From positions 744,001-808,000 of the forward strand of contig NZ_NCSU01000007.1 of the NCBI RefSeq assembly GCF_002088945.1: DNA of 64,000 nt, in the 5' to 3' direction. The notes below the pieces were generated by a model that ran no database searches, was not told the DNA's origin, and was given only the letters and a program-made list of their open reading frames with translations. This DNA comes from Henriciella pelagia (GTDB taxonomy: Bacteria; Pseudomonadota; Alphaproteobacteria; Caulobacterales; Hyphomonadaceae). Positions 26,106 through 33,489 of the stretch are shown here, one piece after another (positions within the stretch are counted from its first letter, which is position 1; each line of letters opens with the position of its first letter). A program made the position numbers and the translations under genes.

Positions 26106-27140
26106 TCAGCGATTTCCGCAGACGACAAGATCATCGAATAGTGGGCAGCCATTCATGCAGGTGCTCCGGTGCGAGCATCCCCCGCATCGATCAGAACTGA
26201 AGTACTTCCGAAAGTCCGTCATATTTTCTGACTTGAGCCAGATGTCACTCAGGGACAAGTCATTACTGAGGGTGTCGCCATCTGCCAAACCGCTTTGGAA
26301 AGAACAGGGATGAACTCTTAAGTCCTCCGAGACATACAACGAAAAACGGCCCGCATCGCAAGCGTCTACCAATGAAGTACTGGCGTTCGTGCGAGCAAAA
26401 ACGCCGCTCACACAACAAGCATCGAAGCCAACTTTTAGTTTCGCCTGATCTGAGGTCGCCAGCTGAAAGAACTCATCCAACCGGTCGCTATGGCGTAGAA
26501 GTTTGGACTCATAGACTTTTCTGCCAGACGGCTTGTAGTTGAGAAAAATGAGTGCGTTAATCAGTTTCAAAAATTTTGGGGGAGACCTCAACCATTCAAT
26601 TGCGGTCTCTATACTTTCAGAATCCAAAATGTAGTGAACGTTGGTTTTGATTTCATATTTGGCCAGCGTCTTTATTGTGTCTTCTGTTTCATCGTATGGC
26701 GGATACGCAGAAACAGCGACGGCTCCGCAGCACCGTTTAGTAGCGTCGAGAATTTCAGTCGAAAGACCTCTGCCATTGGTTGTGTAGTTGGGCACTACGC
26801 CCTTAGATTTTGTGTATTCTAGAATTTCTATGAAATCTGGGTGCTGATTGGGATTGCCGCCCCCAAGTGCCACTTGAAAAGTACCCATCTCTGCGGCTTG
26901 GTCGATTACCCACTTATAATCGTCCAATTTCATGTGCTGCCCCCGCCTAGTCGAGGATTTATAACAGAATGTGCAGCCTTTATCGCACCAGTTGGTGATA
27001 GAGATGTCCATCAATTCTGGGCCGTGCGGAGACCAAAACGGCTCTTTGGCCCCAGCATCGGGAACCCTGGCAAAGAATCCCGTCTCTGAATTGAAAAATG
27101 AAGTGTATCCTAGGCTTTTGAAGCGGTTTATTCGAAGCAT
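26106..27140 (-). CDS. Radical SAM/SPASM-type protein
   Basis: 344 residues. The 4Fe-4S/SAM motif is C52-DKG-C56-TF-C59, followed by GGGNPNQHPDF (SAM-binding GGE-like) and a TIM-barrel core. The C-terminal cysteine set CDAG..., HPCSF, CGGCSHRSTCMNGCP and VVC resembles a SPASM/twitch auxiliary cluster domain, used by enzymes that modify peptides. It is the last gene of a four-gene operon, three bases after the preceding stop. Substrate unknown; the adjacent small proteins are candidates. Not viperin-like, which lacks such a C-terminus. Confidence 0.8.
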   Translation of the reverse strand: MLRINRFKSLGYTSFFNSETGFFARVPDAGAKEPFWSPHGPELMDISITNWCDKGCTFCYKSSTRRGQHMKLDDYKWVIDQAAEMGTFQVALGGGNPNQHPDFIEILEYTKSKGVVPNYTTNGRGLSTEILDATKRCCGAVAVSAYPPYDETEDTIKTLAKYEIKTNVHYILDSESIETAIEWLRSPPKFLKLINALIFLNYKPSGRKVYESKLLRHSDRLDEFFQLATSDQAKLKVGFDACCVSGVFARTNASTSLVDACDAGRFSLYVSEDLRVHPCSFQSGLADGDTLSNDLSLSDIWLKSENMTDFRKYFSSDRCGGCSHRSTCMNGCPLFDDLVVCGNR

Positions 27141-27143
27141 TGT

Positions 27144-27542
27144 CTACCAAAAGCTATTGTATGCGTTGATGAAGAATTCGTCGGATTCAATCTGAAAGAT
27201 ACTTGTGCAAAGCACCATCTCAGCCAGGTCTTCTTCGCTGCTAAGAGAACCGGTGACGACGCGTTTGCCGCTTGCGACAGCAGTACGCATCTTATCGATT
27301 ATTGCTGGAGTGAACCCATACTCGTCAGAAACAATATCAATTTGATTTTGTGATTGCAGTTCTCGGCCTCGCTGAATGCTGGAGCAGAGCTTAGAGTGCA
27401 TCCGGAAAAATATGTCGGCAACGGGGCTTTCTCGGTCTACCCCAATTGCCTCGAAGAATGCATCTTCTGAAAGATCACTTTCCGCAATGTAGACGAACGA
27501 AGTTGATGAACTATTCGAGATGAAATCAATCTTCACTTTCAT
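27144..27542 (-). CDS. Small protein with N-terminal IDFISNSSSTSF motif
   Basis: 132 residues of no recognised domain. It begins MKVKIDFISNSSSTSFVYIAE; similar Asn-Ser-rich N-termini (FVTNSSSSSF) recur in many uncharacterised bacterial proteins in my memory, so this is a real family feature. The rest is helical and acidic with a single Trp at the end. It overlaps the previous gene by 17 bases and precedes the radical SAM gene by three, so it is a possible substrate or partner of that enzyme. Confidence 0.6.
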   Translation of the reverse strand: MKVKIDFISNSSSTSFVYIAESDLSEDAFFEAIGVDRESPVADIFFRMHSKLCSSIQRGRELQSQNQIDIVSDEYGFTPAIIDKMRTAVASGKRVVTGSLSSEEDLAEMVLCTSIFQIESDEFFINAYNSFW

Positions 27543-27906
27543 ATTCGATCTCCATTCGGCTAATCACCTTCAGCACCGCTTCGAGTTGATGGTTTTCAAA
27601 AGCTGTGTCCAGCAGCGATGGCACGTATTTTATCCAAAATACGTGCTCTTTTTCTCGCTCAACATCAGAGAGAGTTTTACCATAGTAAATTTCGACGTAG
27701 TCGCTGAATGAAGCATACTCGACAGCATAGTACCTCTGGTATTCCCGCCTCAAATCAAGGGAAACAACGAACAAGACGTCGAAAATCTGCCCGAAAAGCT
27801 GGGCTGCTAATCCGTGGTGACGAATACGAAGGGCATCGAAGAATTGCTGTCGGTCCGGGCTCCAGGATGTCGCCAATATGAAGTCGTCGAACTGCATTAT
27901 TCTCAC
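27526..27906 (-). CDS. Hypothetical protein of the STAND/radical SAM operon
   Basis: 126 residues, aromatic-rich (many Tyr, Phe, Trp), with no family I can name. The GTG at 27906 overlaps the STAND gene stop as GTGA; an in-frame ATG at 27897 is the alternative. The C-terminal half (WIKYVPSLLDTAFENHQLEAVLKVISRMEIEYESED) is predicted helical. The tight coupling on both sides supports it being a real component of the operon. Confidence 0.6.
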   Translation of the reverse strand: MRIMQFDDFILATSWSPDRQQFFDALRIRHHGLAAQLFGQIFDVLFVVSLDLRREYQRYYAVEYASFSDYVEIYYGKTLSDVEREKEHVFWIKYVPSLLDTAFENHQLEAVLKVISRMEIEYESED

Positions 27907-30554
27907 CTAGCCGGTTCAGTTATTTCTACGACCATTTGACGGATAGTCTCGCTCTTGGCCGGAATCAAAAGTTCGATCGATTTTCGCAAAAGCCCCGCTC
28001 TAACGGCGCTCTCGACCCGGTTCTTGAACTTCTCTTTTGTTTCCCAGTCGGAGAATCCAGCAACTTGAAGCGCGAAGGAAACTACCGGCTTATCTAACCC
28101 GCCAATCTCCTCATCACTGAAGGTTATGATTGGCTCAATGAATTGCCCAATTCTATCCTTCCAACTGGTCCTCCCAAAATCTAGTGGTTCTGAGAAAGTT
28201 GATTTCATGAACGCAGCGCATTGGGTGTCAGTCAGCGAGTTGATGTGATCAATAAGTAGTTCGATGTTCACAATCTCAGTGTTGTTCCGGCGGCTAAACA
28301 GGAAGAACACCAAGTCGCGGAGAACAACATTCTTGCCCGGGTAATTTAGTAAGTTCCGAATTTTTTCTGCGTCCGAATCATTCTGATTATTCGGCGCGAT
28401 TAAGTGAAGATTCAGAGCGTAGTGTTTGAGGAATTCCTCGGACTCCTCACACAATTCGAGGACAGAAGTTTTCGAACGCATTCTTGATAAGAGATAGACA
28501 TAGCGAAATAATCCTTCGCGAATTGGCAGTTGTGGCAGGCGCTCAAACAAGGCCTTCATCTCAGCGAAGTTTTGTTCGCTCAATTCGCTGACGACATATT
28601 CAGCAATGACATAATCTCGAAGTTCGTCATAAATGAACGACGCGTTCTCGGAGCCAATTGATGATAATCCAGCATCCGGAACCTCTCTCCGGAGCACAAC
28701 GTCATCCGATATCAATCGGTCAACAGTCTCCAGTTCTGCGTTCGTGAAATTTCGTAATGAGATGTGTGAAAACTCCTCCTGTTCGATCATCGTCTTCGCG
28801 ATTTTGAACAAGGTGGGAACCATATTTCTTTGGTGTTCTCTGGAGAAAGCGTCGGCGCGCATTCGCAGATAACTCTCAAACAGGTCTCCTTTGTATATAT
28901 CGGATACGAATTCACCCGAGGAACCTCTTCTGTTCTCACAAAAGATTCTTAGCAAAAGAAGATCATTCTTCAGAAAGTTAGCCGCCCTTTTCGACAAATC
29001 GAGGGAAATGGAGAAGTGCTTGAAATACGCCTCTATAAGACGATCCTTCGACGCATTCGACATTCGGGATTTTAAGTCGTTTATCCTGTAGATTTTGTCG
29101 GAAAATGGTTCGCTGAGGAGCGTTGAAAATCGCTGATCAAAAAATTCGCTGCGACAGGTGATCAACACCTTGATCGACTGATATTGGCAGACTGCATCCA
29201 AGAAGATTTTGAGCTCGGCATTAAATTCACTCAGAGCGCCAACTTCGTTGATCCCGTCTATCGCTATTACAAATGGCTTGCTGTTTTCATTCGCTACCCG
29301 CTCAAACAAGCTCAGGAGTTCGTGCAGAGTTTCAGCTTCGGGAGCGTATCGATTATTTGCAATGAACTGCACTATTCTGTTCGGCGCCTGGAAATTGTTC
29401 AATTCCCTTGCTGGCACAAATAAGGAAGGAATTTCGAACTTCCGGAATTGGTTTTCGATCAGATCGCAGACAAAGTTTGTTTTTCCTTGACCGGCCATTC
29501 CGGTGACGAGGAATATTTTAGCTTTGGCAATGTAGATCGCTTCGATCGCTTTATCGACTCCAGACTGAATTCCGCTACCGCTGCTTTCAATCTGGAAGCT
29601 GAACAGCTGCCACTCAGTCTCCTTGGTTTCGACGGGCTTATATCTCTGCTGTTTATCCCCTCCCCAAGCAAAAGGCGCCACAGCCTCTCTTATTCGAACC
29701 AGGGCATCATTTTGGACCGTCAACTTTTCAGATAATTCATCTAGTGAAGAGGGTGCCTCTTGGACTTTTGCCGCCGCAAGATCAACTTCCACCCTGTCAA
29801 CGCCAGCTAGCCCGAGCAACTCATTGAGGCCGTCGAAACTGAGCCTGTTAATCGCATCATCGATCTTTCTATGAAAGAATAGGGGATTAGCGAAATACCG
29901 CACAGCATCCTTGGCAGCGCAGCATTCTACAAATACCGCAGGAATGTATTTGCCAGTGTTCTTCTCAAACTCAATTTTGCTGCGCCCGATTTCCAGGAAT
30001 TTTTGTAGATTCTGATTGAATTTCTTGGTTGCATCAGCTCGAGAGTATTCTTGCTCAAGAGCACTGCAAACGGCCTGAATAACTGCGGTGTCGGATTCGC
30101 TAAGACGCTTTGACAAATCCCTGTAGTCAATGATGTGTTTGCGCACGTCAAATTCGACTGAGAGCGCATCTATCTCAGCGGCCAATTTTGTTGAGGAATA
30201 GCTTTCCTGCTTGGTGGTGATGATCAGGACATAGACCTCATCATATTTTGTATGGAGCTGGTGTTCTCGAAACTTCCGCAAAGTTTCAGTAATCTTGGCG
30301 CTAGATCGGTCAGATGTGACTTGGAATGAAATGCGATTACCTTCGCTCCCCAAATCGATGGCGGGAAAATTTGATTTATCCCGGTTCTGATTTCTTAAAT
30401 CGGGACATCCAAATAGTTCCGCCAAAACCGGGGTATAAACATCTTCTGCAACTTGGTTGATATCAAAATGTCCGCCCGAATTCGCGATGGTCACGTGAGT
30501 GGTGAGGCGAGCTAACAGGTCTTGGGATCGTTGAAGGTATTCAAGTCGATTCAT
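27903..30554 (-). CDS. SMEK-domain STAND/NACHT-like ATPase
   Basis: 883 residues. Residues about 25-165 resemble the SMEK domain (GGHFDINQVAEDV, SNFPAIDLGS, ISFQVTSD, K), with a D-x(n)-FQVT pattern that recalls PD-(D/E)xK nucleases (inference). The P-loop GMAGQGKT is at 352-359 and Walker B FVIAIDGINE near Asp433, giving a STAND-type NTPase, followed by a long helical sensor-like C-terminus. Proteins of this shape commonly act in anti-phage defence. It begins 55 bases after the cas1 stop on the same strand and heads an operon of four. No strong ribosome-binding site is visible. Confidence 0.72.
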   Translation of the reverse strand: MNRLEYLQRSQDLLARLTTHVTIANSGGHFDINQVAEDVYTPVLAELFGCPDLRNQNRDKSNFPAIDLGSEGNRISFQVTSDRSSAKITETLRKFREHQLHTKYDEVYVLIITTKQESYSSTKLAAEIDALSVEFDVRKHIIDYRDLSKRLSESDTAVIQAVCSALEQEYSRADATKKFNQNLQKFLEIGRSKIEFEKNTGKYIPAVFVECCAAKDAVRYFANPLFFHRKIDDAINRLSFDGLNELLGLAGVDRVEVDLAAAKVQEAPSSLDELSEKLTVQNDALVRIREAVAPFAWGGDKQQRYKPVETKETEWQLFSFQIESSGSGIQSGVDKAIEAIYIAKAKIFLVTGMAGQGKTNFVCDLIENQFRKFEIPSLFVPARELNNFQAPNRIVQFIANNRYAPEAETLHELLSLFERVANENSKPFVIAIDGINEVGALSEFNAELKIFLDAVCQYQSIKVLITCRSEFFDQRFSTLLSEPFSDKIYRINDLKSRMSNASKDRLIEAYFKHFSISLDLSKRAANFLKNDLLLLRIFCENRRGSSGEFVSDIYKGDLFESYLRMRADAFSREHQRNMVPTLFKIAKTMIEQEEFSHISLRNFTNAELETVDRLISDDVVLRREVPDAGLSSIGSENASFIYDELRDYVIAEYVVSELSEQNFAEMKALFERLPQLPIREGLFRYVYLLSRMRSKTSVLELCEESEEFLKHYALNLHLIAPNNQNDSDAEKIRNLLNYPGKNVVLRDLVFFLFSRRNNTEIVNIELLIDHINSLTDTQCAAFMKSTFSEPLDFGRTSWKDRIGQFIEPIITFSDEEIGGLDKPVVSFALQVAGFSDWETKEKFKNRVESAVRAGLLRKSIELLIPAKSETIRQMVVEITEPAR

Positions 30555-30608
30555 GTGGAAGCTACGGTGAGATTAATGCTGATCAACGCAGTAGATGCAA
30601 TATCGAGT

Positions 30609-31703
30609 TTATCTTGGATTGATCCATACAGGGGAAGCGATGATTCGAGCAAATTCAGGGTTGATTCGAACAACTCCATCAGTCTGCAAATCAAAATCCG
30701 CCCCCGAAAATGTCTCTTCCGCGATGAGCCTCAAGATCACTCGATCGATCACGGGTCGCATCGGCTCCATCAAATCCAAAGCGAATGACGGCGTGTTGTC
30801 TTTGTGCTTTTCGCGCTGGTCATGCATCACGCCAATCATTGGATCATAGCCGTCCGCGATTGCCTGGATTTTCGTTTGGGTCAGCAAAGCTGTGTAGGCG
30901 TAGTTCAGCATCGCATTCACCGGGTGCGAAGCATTCCGGTTTGGCTCTTTCTTCGATGAGTTTAGCGACGATCGAGCGGTAAAGCTCCGCCACTCATCGG
31001 GAATGGGATAGCGTTTTCCGGCTTTCCATTTGATGTCGAGGTGCTGCCAGGCTCGCCAATACCAATAAGCCGCCTTGCCTTCTTGCCCGCGTAGTCTCTG
31101 CACGGTGTCGGCTTGTCCGTCCCGAATGAATTCGAGACAGGATGAAACGGTTTCGATCGCTCGATTTCGTGATGCTGAAGCAGGCAGAAAATCCTGAAGC
31201 GTTACCAGTGCGGCTTCCAGCTTTTGGATTGTCAGTGGGATCGCAAACTCGACTTTCAGAGCTTCGCTTTCACGAGCCTTTAGTTGCCAGGCGACATTTT
31301 CTGGATCGGCAGCGTAGCCATTTGGGCTCATCACTGACGCGTTTGAACCATCGTATTTAACCCGGATAAGCGGGATGCCCTGATCAGCTAGCCAATCGAT
31401 TGCGTCCAGAGTAATTGAACCTGCGCCGTCGATAATCACAATGCGTGGCGGTAATTCCAGACTGCCTTTGAAGTACGTAATTGCTAATTGCGATTGCGGA
31501 AAATGCGTTCGCCCGTTTCGAACAACTAATCGGCCTTTATCAACGGAAATGGAAAGCCCGAATCCATTGAGGATTAGCGGTGCTTTTTGCTTTTCCCGTC
31601 GCTTTCGAATTGGCTTTTGCTTTTCCGATTGCGCAATCCAATACGAACAGCGCTCAGCCCATTCATCGACTTCCAGCTTCGAGTATTGGGCTTGCATTTC
31701 CAT
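30609..31703 (-). CDS. cas1: Casposase: solo Cas1 integrase
   Basis: 364 residues of the Cas1 family. The N-terminal beta domain is about 45-130 (LILNGFGLSISVDKGRLVVRNG, IVIIDGAGSITLDAIDWLADQGIPL). Catalytic residues are Glu208 in LRGQEGKAAY, His294 in GVMHDQR and Asp310 in FALDLMEPMRPVID. ASHPVNAMLNYAYTAL is the classic Cas1 helix. There is no Cas2 and no repeat array, and polB lies on the same element, so it should act as a casposase, joining element ends to target DNA. It is divergent from the hypothetical gene at 31757 across an operator-like repeat. Confidence 0.92.
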   Translation of the reverse strand: MEMQAQYSKLEVDEWAERCSYWIAQSEKQKPIRKRREKQKAPLILNGFGLSISVDKGRLVVRNGRTHFPQSQLAITYFKGSLELPPRIVIIDGAGSITLDAIDWLADQGIPLIRVKYDGSNASVMSPNGYAADPENVAWQLKARESEALKVEFAIPLTIQKLEAALVTLQDFLPASASRNRAIETVSSCLEFIRDGQADTVQRLRGQEGKAAYWYWRAWQHLDIKWKAGKRYPIPDEWRSFTARSSLNSSKKEPNRNASHPVNAMLNYAYTALLTQTKIQAIADGYDPMIGVMHDQREKHKDNTPSFALDLMEPMRPVIDRVILRLIAEETFSGADFDLQTDGVVRINPEFARIIASPVWINPR

Positions 31704-31760
31704 TTCGAATTACCCCGAATTACTATTTCAATTCACAATAAGGATTCTAATTCGAAATGG
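31700..31760. promoter_or_regulatory. Divergent operator overlapping both start codons
   Basis: A perfect 13-bp inverted repeat, CCATTTCGAATTA (31700-31712) and TAATTCGAAATGG (31748-31760), contains the ATG of cas1 and of the facing gene. Within it CGAATTAC is directly repeated at 31706 and 31716, exactly one helical turn apart. It is a likely site for an element-encoded regulator. Confidence 0.6.
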
Positions 31761-32413
31761 CCGAAAACTTAAATAAAATCTGGGCTAAATCGAAGCCGCT
31801 CAAGCACTATTTTGACGAGTTACTCGCCGCCATTCGAGATCAAAATTCGGAACAACTAATCGAGCAAATCAAGCATCTAGATATAGCTGAGAGTTCAACG
31901 AACCTAAATCGCACGCTTTCTTCCGCAGCCCAATCTTTGGCAATTTCAAATGCTGAAAGAGAGTACAGGTCTGATGCATATGACCAATTGCGGAACGCCT
32001 TAATCGCGGAAGAAATACGGCTGATTGGTATTACCGACCAAGATAATTCGATAGTCGAAATCGGACCTGACTATTGGATCGGAGCGGATATTTCTGCGGA
32101 ATTGAACCAGGCCCGCTCCGACGATCGGAGTTTTCGCGATCTGAGGGTTCTAAAAGCACAGTACACCCCTCCGACGGAGAGACCTCCAACTACTGGACCG
32201 AAGAGCGCCAAGAGCCGACGGGTCGCAATAATAACAGCATGTCTAGAGGCAGGCCTTACCGACTTCGATCGAGACAACATCGAAACCAGATTTGCCGCAT
32301 ACCGAAGATACATCGACGAACACCACCCTCATTGGGACACGAGGAGCAAGTTTAGTCTCAAGTCATTTGAGCGAGATGAGAAAATATTTAAACCTCTGAA
32401 AAATCAGTCCTAA
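31757..32413 (+). CDS. Casposon hypothetical protein
   Basis: 218 residues, polar and mainly helical, with no recognised family. The N-terminal half (about 1-90) has heptad-like spacing (AAIRDQNSEQLIEQIKHLDIAE). Residues 140-160 are Pro/Thr/Lys-rich, and the basic C-terminus could bind nucleic acid. Its leader mirrors that of cas1, so both are probably regulated together. A terminal or accessory protein for the element is a guess only. Confidence 0.6.
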   Translation: MAENLNKIWAKSKPLKHYFDELLAAIRDQNSEQLIEQIKHLDIAESSTNLNRTLSSAAQSLAISNAEREYRSDAYDQLRNALIAEEIRLIGITDQDNSIVEIGPDYWIGADISAELNQARSDDRSFRDLRVLKAQYTPPTERPPTTGPKSAKSRRVAIITACLEAGLTDFDRDNIETRFAAYRRYIDEHHPHWDTRSKFSLKSFERDEKIFKPLKNQS

Positions 32414-32503
32414 TTTCTCCTCAAATTTAATGGGGAGACAACTGAGACGAATTAGGAGAACGCCCGCGCCAGATTTGGTCCGACATCAGCAATCGGATCA
32501 AAC

Positions 32504-33100
32504 ATGGCCCGCAAGAGAGACTACAAAGCAGAGTATAAGCGCCGCAAAGCGCGCGGGCTTGCCCGCGGTCTGACGCTTTCTCAGGCGCGCGGACACCCGA
32601 AAGCCAGCGAACTCTCTGCTTCCGGCAAAGCCGTCTCAGCCGCCGCTGACGCTCGCATTCAATCGGCGATCTCTGCGATGGGTGAAGGCGCATCACTTAC
32701 CCGAGCGGCCAAGACTTATAAAGTCTCCGCTGAAAGACTGAAGCGAACGGTCCAGGCGAAAAGGCTAGGGTCGAAGATCAACAATCGCTGGGTGCTGACG
32801 GATCAGCGCCCGCGCCGCGTCCCACTGATTAATAAAGACGCCCAAACCATCGCCGTCACAGTCGCGGGCTTCCCCGAAGCAAGCCGTGTCGGTGTCTACT
32901 TCAATCGGGTCGGTAGGCTCGTTCTTACGCAAGACACGTCGTTGTTGGACGAATTCGAAGACGAAGCCGTTCGCGACGTGCGTGGAAACGATCACCCGCT
33001 CATCACAGACCCCAATACATTGATCCGATACGTCCAAAAGGACGAGCCGTCCTTCACGGAAATCTACAAAGTTCTTGAACCTGGGGAGGGCGCGATATGA
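32504..33100 (+). CDS. HTH DNA-binding protein of the casposon
   Basis: 198 residues. The N-terminus is strongly basic (MARKRDYKAEYKRRKARGLARGLTLSQARGHPKA). A helix-turn-helix is visible at about 58-85 (GEGASLTRAAKTYKVSAERLKRTVQ), and residues 105-198 form a mixed acidic domain. HTH proteins are usual casposon companions and may bind the terminal repeats or the divergent operator. It overlaps the HNH gene by four bases (ATGA). Confidence 0.65.
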   Translation: MARKRDYKAEYKRRKARGLARGLTLSQARGHPKASELSASGKAVSAAADARIQSAISAMGEGASLTRAAKTYKVSAERLKRTVQAKRLGSKINNRWVLTDQRPRRVPLINKDAQTIAVTVAGFPEASRVGVYFNRVGRLVLTQDTSLLDEFEDEAVRDVRGNDHPLITDPNTLIRYVQKDEPSFTEIYKVLEPGEGAI

Positions 33101-33489
33101 AGCCGCTCATCTCCTCTTCTGACTTAAGCGATGAGCGCGACTTCCGCAGGCTTAAAACTCGCCACCCCATTTGCTTGTTGTGCGCGTTCGAAGAGCTGAA
33201 AGCGGCGCTTCAGCGCTCGCACATCATCCCCCGACAGTTCGGCATCCATGACGCAATCATCGAGTGCCTGAATTGCCATTGCATCACATCAGAAATGGAG
33301 AAGACGATGCCTTACTCACCCCAAACAGGGCGACCTGATCATGAGCGGATCGCGCGATACTTGCTGGCCCTCGCCAACAGAAGCCAGAAGTTTGCAGCAA
33401 CAGCGACTACGTTCGCCGAGCAGTTGCTCAAATTTGCCGAAGAAGAAGCAAAGCAGATCGACGGAGATGATGATGCCGCCGTTGACTGA
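33097..33489 (+). CDS. HNH-type nuclease-like protein of the casposon
   Basis: 130 residues with a zinc-type HNH layout: Cys26-LL-Cys29, Ser-His42 in QRSHIIPRQFG, then Cys57, Asn59, Cys60, His61 and Cys62 in ECLNCHC. The last 40 residues are helical and acidic. HNH endonucleases are found in many casposons, where they may help excision or target cleavage. The start overlaps the HTH gene, and its 3' end overlaps the polB start, so the three are one translational unit. Confidence 0.7.
   Translation: MKPLISSSDLSDERDFRRLKTRHPICLLCAFEELKAALQRSHIIPRQFGIHDAIIECLNCHCITSEMEKTMPYSPQTGRPDHERIARYLLALANRSQKFAATATTFAEQLLKFAEEEAKQIDGDDDAAVD

Noticed and set aside
26106-27140. Prokaryotic viperin
   Set aside because: The SPASM-like C-terminal cysteines and the peptide-modifying context do not fit viperin.
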